NCBI GenBank assembly: GCA_029204225.1
Contig: CM055097.1
Span: forward strand, 54,587,855-54,651,854
Source of the DNA: Diphasiastrum complanatum
Taxonomy: Eukaryota; Streptophyta; Lycopodiopsida; Lycopodiales; Lycopodiaceae
Length of the DNA: 64,000 bases
Reading direction: 5' to 3'
Shown: positions 20,397 through 31,043 of the stretch, piece by piece
Position numbering within the stretch: the first letter of the stretch is position 1
Layout of the letters: each line of letters begins with the position of its first letter
Made by a program: the position numbers and the translations under genes
Notes under the pieces: model-generated
What the model was told of the DNA's origin: nothing
Database searches by the model: none
Seen by the model: the letters and a program-made list of their open reading frames with translations, nothing else

Positions 20397-21835
20397 GGAG
20401 TTCACCATTTCTGACAGATAGCACATCGGCATGCCAAGGGATATTGCTGCAAAGAAAAAATATTTTTTTTTCTTTTTTTTCTTTCCGACTCTATCCCTTG
20501 GCACGCAGGCTTGCTATCTTTGGAGGCTGCAAAATATCCTCCTATTTCATTTAGCATGCTGGCATGCTACCTTTAATTTGAAGGCTACAATTTTCTTTTC
20601 TAGCTAATTTACTTATCAAACTAGCACACTATGTTTGGCCAAGGCTGCAAAAAATATTCTGAAATAATGTTTTTACTCATAATTTTGTTCTCAAATGTGT
20701 CAAAATACCTTTTCTTTTTTATAATTGAAAATTTTTAACTTATCAAACTTGTAATGTATCCACAAAAATACAATGTAATACCTTAAAAGTAGATATTGTT
20801 CCATAGTTTGATACTTGAATTGCCACATAGACTACAAAATTTGGTACTCCCATAATCACAAAGACTATATAATTTGCTTTACATGATGGTTACAAATAAT
20901 GCACATGATACAATGGTTCAAGCTATGGCATCCTAGCCTTTTGTGGTATTTGAAAATGAAAAGCCAATTCTAATACATGACAAAAAAGAAAGAAAAAATG
21001 GACAAAATACCATAGAAAGAAGATGTCATAAAGATTGTCATGGCATGTATTAAGAGACAATGCATCCATCTTCTTGTAGTTAGAGACAAAATGTAATTAA
21101 TATTCCATGGCATGTCATGTGCTACATAATTGGTGAACCATGGCTAGAATGAAACTCGCAAAAAATTTACTCGCAAATTGTCAAAACCCTAATTTGAAAA
21201 CCTCCATTAGATATCAAAGACTAGGATGTTAAACCCATAGAACCAAGAATCAAATGATTTACCCAACCAAACCTAGATCACACGGATCTAGCCCCCAAGC
21301 TATGGACCATCGACCAATGCTCAATAGGAAAAAGACGTCACTCCGGCTGTTATGTCCATATTTGTATAAGGGAATCAGAATAATTCTTGATGTGGATAGC
21401 CGACATCACTCCAGTTGTATGTGGTTATTAGTTATGCTACGTCATTTCGGACGTGGTCGCTAAAGTAATTAATAATCATATGAGGGCCCAGACCTATATT
21501 TGGACATAGGAGCACTTGCATGGTGTATGACTACTATAATGCAAGAATAGGAGGTCAATAGCTTATTATAGGTTGCATGGAAATCCTAAGGAGAATATTC
21601 TCTCCTCTTGGAGAGAATAAATACCATGGAAACTCACCCATCTCCCTATTGGAATTTCAGATTAATGAGCCAGGATCCTCTCCTCTCTTGTATTCATTCA
21701 TTGTGGCTTGGGGGTGAATTGGTTAGGGTATTGACTAGCCTTTTCATGTTGGTTGGGTGGTTTATGCTCCAAAAGTGTCCTGTTGGTTTGCATGTGATAG
21801 GATTCTTGAATATCTTCACTTGGGGATCATTATAG
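20397..21835. other. Non-coding, AT-rich stretch
   Basis: No gene found. It contains short A/T runs and a piece near 21115-21215 similar to 16420-16520. Its right end runs into a Met-tRNA primer-like site at 21836, so roughly 21220-21834 may be the LTR of a plus-strand copia element; a possible start is TGTTAAACCC at 21219. No second copy confirms this. Confidence 0.4.
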
Positions 21836-21847
21836 TGGTATCAGAAC
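21836..21847 (+). promoter_or_regulatory. Copia-type primer binding site, plus strand
   Basis: TGGTATCAGAAC matches the initiator-Met primer site at 11 of 12 positions and lies upstream of the plus-strand copia remnant Copia-J, so it fits as its 5' signal. Confidence 0.65.
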
Positions 21848-22198
21848 TTGGATCACATCAATCAGGAGGTGGGGCTTGAGGATCTTGGATTTTTGCAGCT
21901 TTTTGGTGGATCTCTTTGATTTTGCTTCCAAGTGGTGGAATTGACCTCCAAGTAGGTGGCTTCTCAGATTCTTGATGTACTTTCAGCCTAAATATCATAA
22001 TTATGGATTTTCTCCATAGATTTTAATGGAAATCAATGGATTTTTATGGTTTTAGTGATTTTTTCACCTAGAATTCAAGTTTTTTGCATGGAATTAATCA
22101 TAGCTACTGATCTAGTATGTTTTCCAGATTGTACTTGTTGTTTTACAATCATTAATGATTGCATGTGGGTTGAAAAGTCAAAATGATGCTAAGATATT

Positions 22199-22900
22199 TT
22201 GTCACTGATTCACAGTGCCCTATGTGGTCCTATGAGCGTACCTTCTTTGGGTCAAGCTCTATATTTTATTACATTCATTGATGACTACTCCCGATTTACC
22301 AAAGTCATGTTCATAAAGAACAAGTCAGAAGCGTTCAATTGCTTCAAAGAATTCAAGCGATATATTGAGAATTAGACTGGTCGGAGAATCAAGGCCCTAC
22401 GGTCTGATTCAGGGGGAGAGTACTTATCGAATGAAATGGCAGACTACCTTTCATCATGTGGCGTGCACCATCAGTTCACAGCCAGCTACACTCCACAACA
22501 GAATGGCGTAGCTGAGCCAAATAACCGTACACTCTTGGAAGCTGTACGATCCATGACTATCAATGTTCAATTACCCCAGAATTTTTGGGCAGAAGTAATT
22601 TCTACAGCCTGCTATCTGCAAAATTATTCCAGCACTAAGACAGTCGATTCCAAGACACCATTTGAAGCCTACTATGGCTACAAACTAAGTTTGAAACATT
22701 ACGTGTATTTGGATGTCTCTGCTATGCTCAAATACCATCTAATCTGAGGAAGAAGTAAGCTATAAGTATATATTTATTGGCTATTCAACATCACACAAGG
22801 CATATCATATCTATGATATTGATATAGGTCATATCTCAGTCAGCCGTGATGTTGTCTTTCTTGAAGACAAGTTTCATGATTTTAAGCAGAAGCAGCCAAT
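22199..22900 (+). pseudogene. Copia-J integrase (broken)
   Basis: Integrase fragment read on the plus strand. The reading has YFITFIDDYSRFTKVMFIKN from about 22258, a stop (tag) after KRYIEN near 22374, then LRSDSGGEYLSNEM with the second catalytic Asp, ASYTPQQNGVAEPNNRT with the catalytic Glu (usual ERxNRT is EPNNRT), and LPQNFWAEVISTACYLQN. Gag and protease are not visible between the primer site at 21836 and here, so 5' deletion has occurred. Confidence 0.85.
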
Positions 22901-23117
22901 GCAGGAGTCTGTGATAGCAGCTCCATTATCCATCAATAGGCATCGACCTACGAATGTTCAAATGCAGGAGTTTGTCCCAACAGCTCCATTTACCATCGAT
23001 GGGCCTAGACCCACGATTGTTCAACCACAAGCTGAAGCTATCCCAGTCATTCACCCAAGATAAACATCCACTCAAGCACCTGCAATTTGAAGGTCTGCAA
23101 AACAATGACATCAACCT

Positions 23118-24117
23118 ATGTTCATCAGTTATAATGAACCTGCCACTATTGCAGAAGCACTATCAATGCCCAATGCAGACGAATGGAAAGCTGCCATGGA
23201 TGTTGAGTATCATTCCTTAATAAAGAACAAGACCTGGAGTCTTGTCAATCCTCCTACACAGAGATCGCGCAAGCAGAAGGATTACTATAAGCCAAGAGTC
23301 CTATTTAATCAATGTACTTCGCAGATATGGCATGGAGGACTGCAAGCCCGTAGACACACCTATGTATCCAGGATCTAAGTTGTCCAAAGACATGTGCCCC
23401 ATAACTCAAGCAAATCAGCAAGAAATGTGTAGGTATCATTATGGGTCTGTCATAGGATCTATAATGTAGTCTATGATCTGCACACGACCTGATCTAGCAT
23501 ATGCAGTAAGCACACTGTCTCAATACATGTCCAATCCAAGCTTATAACACTGGAAAGCTCTACAAAGAATACTGAGGTGCATACAAGCTTCAAAGCACTA
23601 TTCTTTGAGCTACAATGGTAATACAAAAGCTGCACTCCCTTTAGTCACCTATTCAGATTCAGATTGGGTAGGAGACATGGATACCAAGAAATCCACATCA
23701 GGTTATATTTGTTTTCTTGCAGGGAAACCCATTTCATGGAACAACAGAAAGCATAAATGCATCTCGTTGTCCTCTACAGATCTGAATATATTGTAGCTAC
23801 ATCAACAGTGAAAATGATAATATGGCTAAGGAGGCTACTGCAGGATCTGAAATTCTCATAGATCGGTCCAACAATACGCCAATGTGACAATCAGAGCTGC
23901 ATAGCTCTATCTTTAAACCGACAAACTCATGCTAGAACCAAACATATAGAGGCTCAATTTTATTTTCTTAGAGAGAAGGTTCAAAACAAGGATATTGTAC
24001 TAAGTTATTGTCACACAGACAGTATATTGGCTGATATTCTAACAAAACCATTGTCAAGAGAAAAATATTCCATTTTGATAGGATTGTTAAGTCTCAATTT
24101 GAATTTCGATTTGTAGT
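23118..24117 (+). pseudogene. Copia-J RT start joined to RNase H (catalytic RT core deleted)
   Basis: The reading starts with the RT N-terminal segment (EWKAAMDVEYHSLIKNKTW) but within about 40 codons jumps to the region after RT: SYLINVLRRYGMEDCKPVDT, then ICTRPDLAYAVSTLSQYMSN, TYSDSDWVGDMDTKKSTSGY, and the end HARTKHIEAQFYFLREKV with ADILTKPLSREKY. The whole catalytic part with the YVDD box is missing (about 200 codons expected). Frameshifts and at least two stops lie further on. Copia-J cannot make a working RT. Confidence 0.88.
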
Positions 24118-24135
24118 AGTAAGCTTAAAATAAAG

Positions 24136-24540
24136 TGTTGGAGTTTAATCTTACTCCTACTCATCCTTTTCACCCCCTTCATCTCTTAAGAAAATCACTC
24201 TCTCAAACATTCTATAAAAATACACGTAAAGTCCAAACAAGCAGAACCGCAAGAGCCTCAGCTACGGCTTATGAATGGCAGCTAACCAAAAAACACCGCC
24301 AAACATCGTAAGTTATCACTTACGGTCACCTACAAAGTAAACAAACGATAGCTGACCAAAGGCACCACCAAATATTGTAAGTTATCACTTAAGATCACCT
24401 GTGAAGTAACGAACGACAGCTGACCGAAGGAACTGTAGTCAGAAATGTCGTGTCTTGTTTTCTTTTGTCAAAAATTCAGGATTGAAAGCTAGCAAAGCTT
24501 TGGCAATAGAAACATTTTGTTTCTTCACCTCTCTCTCAAA
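24136..24540 (+). repeat. Probable Copia-J 3' LTR start with adjoining shared repeat
   Basis: TGTTGGAGTTTAATC begins 19 bp after the end of the RNase H reading, where a 3' LTR should start; no strong polypurine tract precedes it. It has two copies of a roughly 60-bp unit with CATCGTAAGTTATCACTTA and ATTGTAAGTTATCACTTA. The last 90 bp (about 24450-24540) match 52622-52712 in the same orientation, so that end may belong to another LTR family. Confidence 0.5.
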
Positions 24541-25923
24541 GCATGATAGCTAGGGCTCAAAAGCTGACACATGGCAAGCCATGTAGGCCTACCATAGGCT
24601 TGCATGACAGACCACATAGGCATGACATAGGCCTCATGTCTGCCATGCAAGCATGTTGTAGGTTGCCACATAGGCTTGCCATAGGCTTGTGTGGCAAGCC
24701 AACCAGGCTCTGACATGTAGGCTTGAGTGGACATAGGGAGAGAAAGATGTGGGGCTCGCAAGCTACCACGTGGCAAGCCACGTAGGCCTGCCACGTAGAA
24801 AATCATCGAGGGTGATACTTCCCATGTCGTAAGCCACGTAGGACTACCATAGGCTTGTGTAGCAAGCCACATAGGCATGTCATAAATCTACTATCTGCCA
24901 ATCTTGTCATAGGCTGCCACGTGGAAAGCCACGTAGGTCTACCATGTGGCAAGTCTTGCAAGCTAAGGGTCTGTCATGTGGCAAACCATGTAGGTCTAAC
25001 ATAGGCTTGTATGGCAAGCCAACCAGGCTTTGCCACATAGGCCTGAGTGGACCTAGAGAGAGAAAGAGGTGGGGCTCAAAAGTTGCCACGTGGCAAGCCA
25101 CATATGCCTTCCACACATGGCCTACCATAGGCTTGTGTAATAGGCCACATAGGCCTGCTATCTACCAAGCCTGTCATAGGCTGCCATGTGGCAATCACGT
25201 ATGGTTGCCATGTGGAAAATCATGCAGGCTTGGGGTTAGCCATGTGGCAAGCCACGTAGGCCCATCATAGGCTGGCAAGCCAACCAGGCTCTGCCAACGT
25301 GGTCTGCTATCTGCTAAGCCTGTCGCACACTGCCATGGGCAAGCCGCATAGGTCTGCCACATGGCAAATCATGCAAGCTTGAGGTTTGCCATGTGGTAAG
25401 CATGTAGGCCTACCATAGGCTTGTATGGCAAGCAAACCGGGCTCTGCCACGTAGGTTTGAAAGGACCTAGAGAGAGATATATAGGTGGGCTCGAAAGTTT
25501 CCATGCAGGCCTACCATAGGCTTGTGTGGCAGGCCACATAGGCATGACATAGGTTTGATGTCTGCCACGCAAGCATGTCACAGCTACCACATAGGCTTGC
25601 TATAGGCTTGTGTGGCAAGCTAACCAAGCTCTGCCATGTAGGCTTGAGTGGACCTAGAGAGAGAGTGAGCTGGGGCTCTGGCAAGCCACGTAGGCATGTC
25701 ATGAGACAAACCATGTAGGCTTGGGACTTGCCATGTGGCAAGCCACGTAGGCCTATCATAGGCTTGTGTGGCAAGTCATATAGGCATGACATAGGCTTGG
25801 TGTCTGCCATGCAAGGATGTTGCAGTTTGCCAGAGACTTGACATAGGCTTGTGTGGCAAGCTAACTATGCTATGCACCACGTAGGTCTGCCATGCAAGCT
25901 TGAGTGCAACTACAGAGTGCAAC

Positions 25924-25924
<1 letters not shown>
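24541..25924. repeat. Minisatellite of 'gccacgtaggcctgccatagg' type
   Basis: About 1.4 kb of degenerate tandem repeats. The recurring parts are CCATAGGCTTGTGTGGCAAG, GCCACGTAGGCCT and GCCACGTGGCAAG, with higher-order units of roughly 200-240 bp marked by GACCTAGAGAGAGA. Long frames run through it only because the repeat length avoids stops; they are not genes. Confidence 0.88.

Positions 25925-25987
<63 letters not shown>
25925..25987. repeat. (GA)n microsatellite
   Basis: About 31 uninterrupted GA units directly after the minisatellite, probably grown from the GAGAGAGA that closes each higher-order minisatellite unit. Confidence 0.97.
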
Positions 25988-26218
25988 CCCACCAGGCCTG
26001 TGTTTTGAAGTCTTTCCAGCCCTTCAGAACCGATTTTTCCTTCATAGAAATGCATTTTTATTTCAACCTTTCCCGTGGAAAGTCTAATAATCTAAAAAAT
26101 CCTTAGAGCACCCTTCAAATTTTTGATAATGAAAGTTTCATTTGTTTAACACCTTTCACCATGAAAGTATGTACATGCACTCAAAACACTATGTGTGTTG
26201 GTAAAGGATAATTTGAAT

Positions 26219-26600
26219 TTGGAGTTATGTGTGAAGAAAATAAAACCTTAACTTCAAACTTCAAATATTTCAATTTAGAGAAAGATATTTGAATTTAGTG
26301 ATTGGGAGGGAGGGGTGGGGAACCTTTTTGGGGCCCACCCCCCAATGCACACAATTTGCAAATGTATGGGGATATGCACTTTCCCCGTACATGCATCTCC
26401 CTCCCCATCATTTTTAGTTAAGAAAGTGTGTATGCATGGGTGAGGAGAGTAGGATGCATGGGTGCACCCATACACATGCGCACAAATAGTTTTATATATA
26501 TACTAGTAAAGAGTGTCCGTCGTATGGAGGCCGATCTAGGTGGCGGCCAATGATTTGGATGATGGTCGATCTCGCACATCTCACATCTCGAATATCAAAC
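26219..26600 (-). repeat. Block repeated in inverted orientation at 57280-57665
   Basis: About 380 bp whose reverse complement matches 57280-57665 closely, including the G-rich run GAGGGAGGGGTGGGGAACC, the palindromic ATGGGTGCACCCAT region and TATATATACTAGTAAAGAG. A Helitron-like CTAG end (minus) lies at 26503-26506. Confidence 0.85.
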
Positions 26601-26770
26601 ATTTGAGTCTTTGGAAAAATTCGAGTCTTTGAAAAAATTAACGTCCTGGGAAAAATTTGAGTCTTCGAAAAAATTTGAATCCTCGAAAAAATAAAATCGA
26701 GTCTATCGAAAAATTCGAGTCATCGAAAAAATTTGAGTCTTTTGAAAAATTCGACTTGACAGTACAAAGG
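26600..26770 (-). repeat. Minisatellite of 'GAAAAATTCGAGTCTTT' type
   Basis: Repeats of about 17-19 bp with consensus GGAAAAATTCGAGTCTTT. The reverse complement of the same unit (GACTCGAATTTTTCC) fills 56925-57280 and 57835-58030. Confidence 0.88.
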
Positions 26771-26959
26771 TTCTTTAATCATTTGGAAAAATTCGATCCT
26801 TTGGAGTTAAAGATAGTGAGTTTGGGTATATATGTATCAAATGCTTAAGAATCTCTCGCTCTAAAAATTTTTGATCAGAGGTATCAGATACTTCTAGTTT
26901 TTGTGTGAAGGAATCTGCCTAAGGCAGAAACCACACACCGCAAAGGGCCAGCATGCAGT
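26771..26959. other. Short spacer without gene
   Basis: No coding sequence seen. It links the GAAAAATTCGAG repeats to the palindromic GGGAGGTTCT repeats. Confidence 0.6.
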
Positions 26960-27295
26960 TCATAACTTTCCAAACCGTAAGGCGGAAACCTACAAAACCG
27001 CAAGTTCAAACTTGCGACGACCAAGGGTCACTGGACCGCAGATAACCACAACTGTAGTTGATGCGGTTCTAGCGGGAGGTTCTGAATATTTTTCATCGAA
27101 AAATAAAATACTCAAAACCTCCCGCCGAGTTTTTTTAAACAAAAAATGAAACACTCTGAACCTCCCACCTCCGCGGGAGGTTCTGAGTTTTTTTAAACAA
27201 AAACTGAAACACTTAGAACCTCCCGCTACGGCGGGAGGTTCTGAATTTTTTTTAAACAAAAAATGAAAAACTGAGAACCTCTGAGTTTTTTTTCC
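26960..27295. repeat. Palindromic 'GGCGGGAGGTTCTGA' repeat array
   Basis: At least four copies of a 40-60 bp unit holding GCGGGAGGTTCTGA, a TTTTTTTAAACAAAAA stretch and the complementary TCAGAACCTCCCGC, so neighbouring copies form inverted pairs with GC-rich stems. A single related unit AGAACCTCCCGCCGCGGCGGG lies at 58164-58184, beside a Helitron-like end. Confidence 0.8.
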
Positions 27296-28508
27296 AACAA
27301 TTTAATTAATTAAAATGGTCTTTATTATAAATTTATAACTTATGCCCCATCAAAATTGAACAAAAAATACCATTGAATCAGACTTTTCCTTGCAAGTAAA
27401 TGGATGCTTTGAAACTTTAAGAGAATTAAAAATCAGAACATGGAAAAATAAAGCTTGGAGCTTGAGGTTTCTAAATTATGTAACAAAGATAACTATCGAG
27501 ATGGAGAGAAGGTTTATCTATCTTTGTGGATAGATGTTCATTTGCTTATGGGATATATGAATTGCCACGTGTCAACAACGTGTTAAACTCATAAAAAAAC
27601 AAATCTAATTGATTTTAACTTTTTTGGAAAGCCATCTTATTGTAATTGTGGCTCTTTAGCCACAATTCTTGGAAATGGGTGATTTCAGAATCTATATATA
27701 CTCATGAATTCTGTCATGTTTCTAGAAATACTTATGAGATAATTGTTGTCTTTTTCTTGTGCTCTCATCTCCTTGTTTTTTGAAAGACATATAATTAAAA
27801 ATTGTACACAAAACATAAAACATAAAAGTGAAAATTAGTAGAATTAAATGATGAATAACACTAAACGTCTACTAAATAAAAATCATAAATTTATAAAACC
27901 CAAAAATAAATAAAACAATAAACAAATTACAAGAATAAACAAATTAAAAGAAATTAAAAGAATATACAAATAGCATCACATAATCATAACATTAATAGAT
28001 TAAATATTCAAAAAAATGAATAAAATATAAAATATAAAATAACTTTAATAATACAAAAAAACGGAATATAATCAAAATAATTATAAAATAACTAGAAAAA
28101 TATATCAATAAAAAATAATATAACTATTAACAGATCATAAAAAAAAATAGAATATATCTATTAGTAGATTATAAAAATTTAAAAAATTGATTATTTAATT
28201 AAATATTAAAATAAAACTATAAATAAATAAACTACAAAATAACACAATAAATTAGATATATAAAAATGAAATACAACAAAATAAAATCTCAAAATAATGT
28301 ATCAATAATATAATCTAAAAATAAAATCACAATTTTTTTTAACAAATACAATAAAATAAAAAAAATAATGAGAATAAAAAAGTACAAAACATTAAAAAAT
28401 TGATTAAAAAACAATTACTATTTTAAAAAATAATCAAAAATAAAATCTATAAAGCTAAGAAAAAAACAAAAACTTTAAATGAATAATGAAAATAATAATG
28501 CAAGTTAC
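27296..28508. other. Very AT-rich stretch
   Basis: From about 27780 the sequence is almost only A and T with recurring AAATAAA and ATAAAAT words. It has no gene, and the regular register of a satellite is absent. The part 27300-27780 is ordinary intergenic sequence. Confidence 0.75.
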
Positions 28509-29265
28509 AAAAAAAAAGCCTTTAAGATCAAGGACTAAGGGCCTTGGGCTAAAGACTAATTGCCTACCGATATGGCATTGGTCCAAGGGCAAAGAGTCAA
28601 GGGCTAAGGGCTAATTGCTGATAACCAAGGGCTTAGGGCCAGCAGCTAAGAATTAAGGTCCAACGGCTAAGGGTCAAGGGTCATGGTCTATGGACCATGG
28701 GCCAACTGGCTTAGGACTGAGGGTCGAGACCCAATGACCAAGAACTGAGGGCCAAGAGGCAAGGGCTAAGGGCCAATTGCCGACTACCGAGGGCTAAGAA
28801 CTTAGGGTCACCGGCTAAGGGTAAAGGTCTAAGGACTAAGGGCTAATTGGCTAAGGACTGAGGGCCAACTAGGTAAAGACTAACTCGGGCCCACTAGCTA
28901 AGGACTAAGGGCCAACTAGCAAAGGACCAGTTGAGGGCCAACATCTAAGGGCCAACTGGTTGAGGGGTAAGGGCTAAGGGCCTAGATATTAAGGCCAACA
29001 ACTAAGGGCCAAGGTCTAAGGACTGAGGACCAACTAGCTAAGGACTGAGGGCCAACTAGCCAAGGGTCGAGGGCCAATGTCTACGGGCTAAGACTAAGGA
29101 CCAATTGGCTAAGGGCCGAGATATAAGGGCTTAGGTCCAATTGCTAAGGGCTAAGTGCCAAAATCTAAGGACTAAGGGCTAACGGCCGAGGACTATAGTT
29201 GAGGACCAAGTGGTAGAGGTAAGGGCCAAACTTTAAGGACCAATGGCAAAAGGCTAAGGAAGATC
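28509..29265. repeat. 'ctaagggccaa' satellite-like array
   Basis: About 755 bp made of short words CTAAGGGCCAA, CTAAGGACTGAGGGCCAACT and GGCTAAGGGC in irregular order, a degenerate tandem array with a basic unit near 10-12 bp and longer units near 20-35 bp. It ends sharply at both sides against AT-rich DNA. Confidence 0.88.
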
Positions 29266-30055
29266 CACTAATATTTTATAAAGATATTTAAATTACATAA
29301 AACTATTTCAAGATAATTTCAAACAATTTCAAAACCTGGGTATATTTATCCAGCTATTTACATTGTGTGTTTTGTAAAAACCCGCTTCTTTGTATGCTAG
29401 GTTGTGGGCATGTCACCCCAAGTTAATTCTATTCCATGGCATGTGTATTGTAAGCCCATGAGGAAGTTGTAATGTGGAAAGTTTAACGACTTTTAGAGAT
29501 TCTAATGGATTGAAGTAGTTACTTTAAATTTGCAACCTTTAGAATAGAATAATTTAGTCTAATTTAAGGTTAAACTTGTGCATATTCTACTCTTTGGTCT
29601 TGGCAAATGCACGATGTGCAATATGATTGTACATTTTGGTTCAAGCTCTAAAATTGCACCAAAGAGGTGCACATTTTGTAATAGTCATTTAACAATTAGA
29701 AAGGAATCCTCGCCTATGTACATTTGCACATACATTTCAATAAAAAAAAATATTTTGCAATTTTGGTTACTGAATCCATGTGTCTTAGTTGCAGTTTTGT
29801 GTTTCTTTTTGTGTTTTTAAACTATGCAAATTTAAAATGATCATGATGCTCTTACGGAATGATGTTTATTCTCATAGTGCATAGTCTAGTAGCTGAATTT
29901 GGATGCTAGTATGATAATTTGGATGATTTTGCAACATATTGATTGTTACAATAACATCTCAAATTAATTTCTTTCTCTCATTTCATGAACCTTTGTCTAC
30001 GCAACTAATTTGAAGATCCCAATATTAAGGTCATGCCATTTCATAACTACCCTTA
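29266..30055. other. Intergenic, no gene seen
   Basis: I see no domain, RNA gene or repeat boundary. Open frames here are short and without family resemblance. Confidence 0.55.
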
Positions 30056-30780
30056 TGTAGTGGGTTTCTTTCCTAGCCTATCCTCAACCCAAGATCCAAG
30101 CAATCTAGCATCCAGGAGATGAGGTTAGTTGTCACGCATAGGTTCGTTCCCATGAGAGCGATAGCATATCTTAGGTTTCAGCATGAATGGAAGATCCACA
30201 TCTAACTCTAACATCCATTAACCCTAAGCATTAACACTACTCCATTAACCCTACGATCCACATTGAAGATAACTTACTCTTTCTCTCTCTCTCCTTTTTC
30301 TCTCACAAAAAGTATAATAAAGTTAAATCCCAATAACATTCAGGACCAACAATTATCAAACACAACAAAAGCATGAGAGATGGAGGAAAGAGTTAGAGAG
30401 CAAGGACATTCACAAATCCATTCCTTAAGAGGACCAATATGCTTGTATTGAAATGAGCTTATGAACATGAAGAGCAATTCGAGTTTGGCCCTATTTATAG
30501 TAGAGAGGAGGACCTTGGCTTCCAAATCCTATTGGTCCATTTCTACCCCCCTAACTATTCAAACTTAAAGAAGAGTGGGAACCCATTCAAAATTGGAGGG
30601 AACCAATTTGAATTTGAATTTGAGCCAATTTTGGTGGGAGCCCCAACTTTATTCACTAAGTTGAAGTTTAGGCTTGTGACATTAAAAGTCTCGCAAAAAA
30701 GCCTAAAGTCCTTTTATTGAATTTCTAATTATCAAATAACTATGTGATCATCAAGTTGGAATTACACATGTAGGGTGCCA
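30056..30780 (-). repeat. Probable Gypsy-C 3' LTR
   Basis: The minus strand starts TGGCACCCTACATG just after a purine-rich tract and ends near CCCACTACA. It contains a good TATA box CTATAAATAG (30491-30500, minus) and, near the end, GGGAACGAACCTATGCGTGACA, also present just before the Asp primer site at 53091 on the plus strand. Without a second copy the borders are tentative. Confidence 0.6.
30491..30500 (-). promoter_or_regulatory. TATA box in Gypsy-C LTR
   Basis: The minus strand reads CTATAAATAG inside the probable LTR, in the position expected for the LTR promoter. Confidence 0.55.
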
Positions 30781-30795
30781 AATCCCTCTCACTTA
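30781..30795 (-). promoter_or_regulatory. Probable Gypsy-C polypurine tract
   Basis: The minus strand reads TAAGTGAGAGGGATT directly before TGGCACCC. Confidence 0.5.
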
Positions 30796-31043
30796 TTAAC
30801 TAGGGTTAGGGTAGCCTTGCGATCGGCAAACCCTCCCACGAAAACTGGTGGTGGTCCCACGACACCTGTGAGATGCCGTTACTGTGGGCTTTTATTAGCA
30901 TCACGTCAAATCTTTATTAAACGATACTACACCTTCTCCATGAAGTCGAGTCAGATAGTGTTGAAATCTAGGTTGTGTGACAAAAAACAACGATGGGCTC
31001 TAACGATCCACTTTGAGGTTGTCCAAGCTGTGAACCGAGATTC

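Noticed and set aside
24525-25810. Several 70-117 codon frames with Cys-, Gly- and Pro-rich protein
   Set aside because: They follow the minisatellite period; the amino-acid repeats come from the DNA repeat.
24541-25924. CRISPR-like array
   Set aside because: Repeats are degenerate, spacers are not unique, and the DNA is a plant nuclear type.
28028-28500. AT-rich stretch as possible matrix attachment site or origin
   Set aside because: Composition alone does not support a function.
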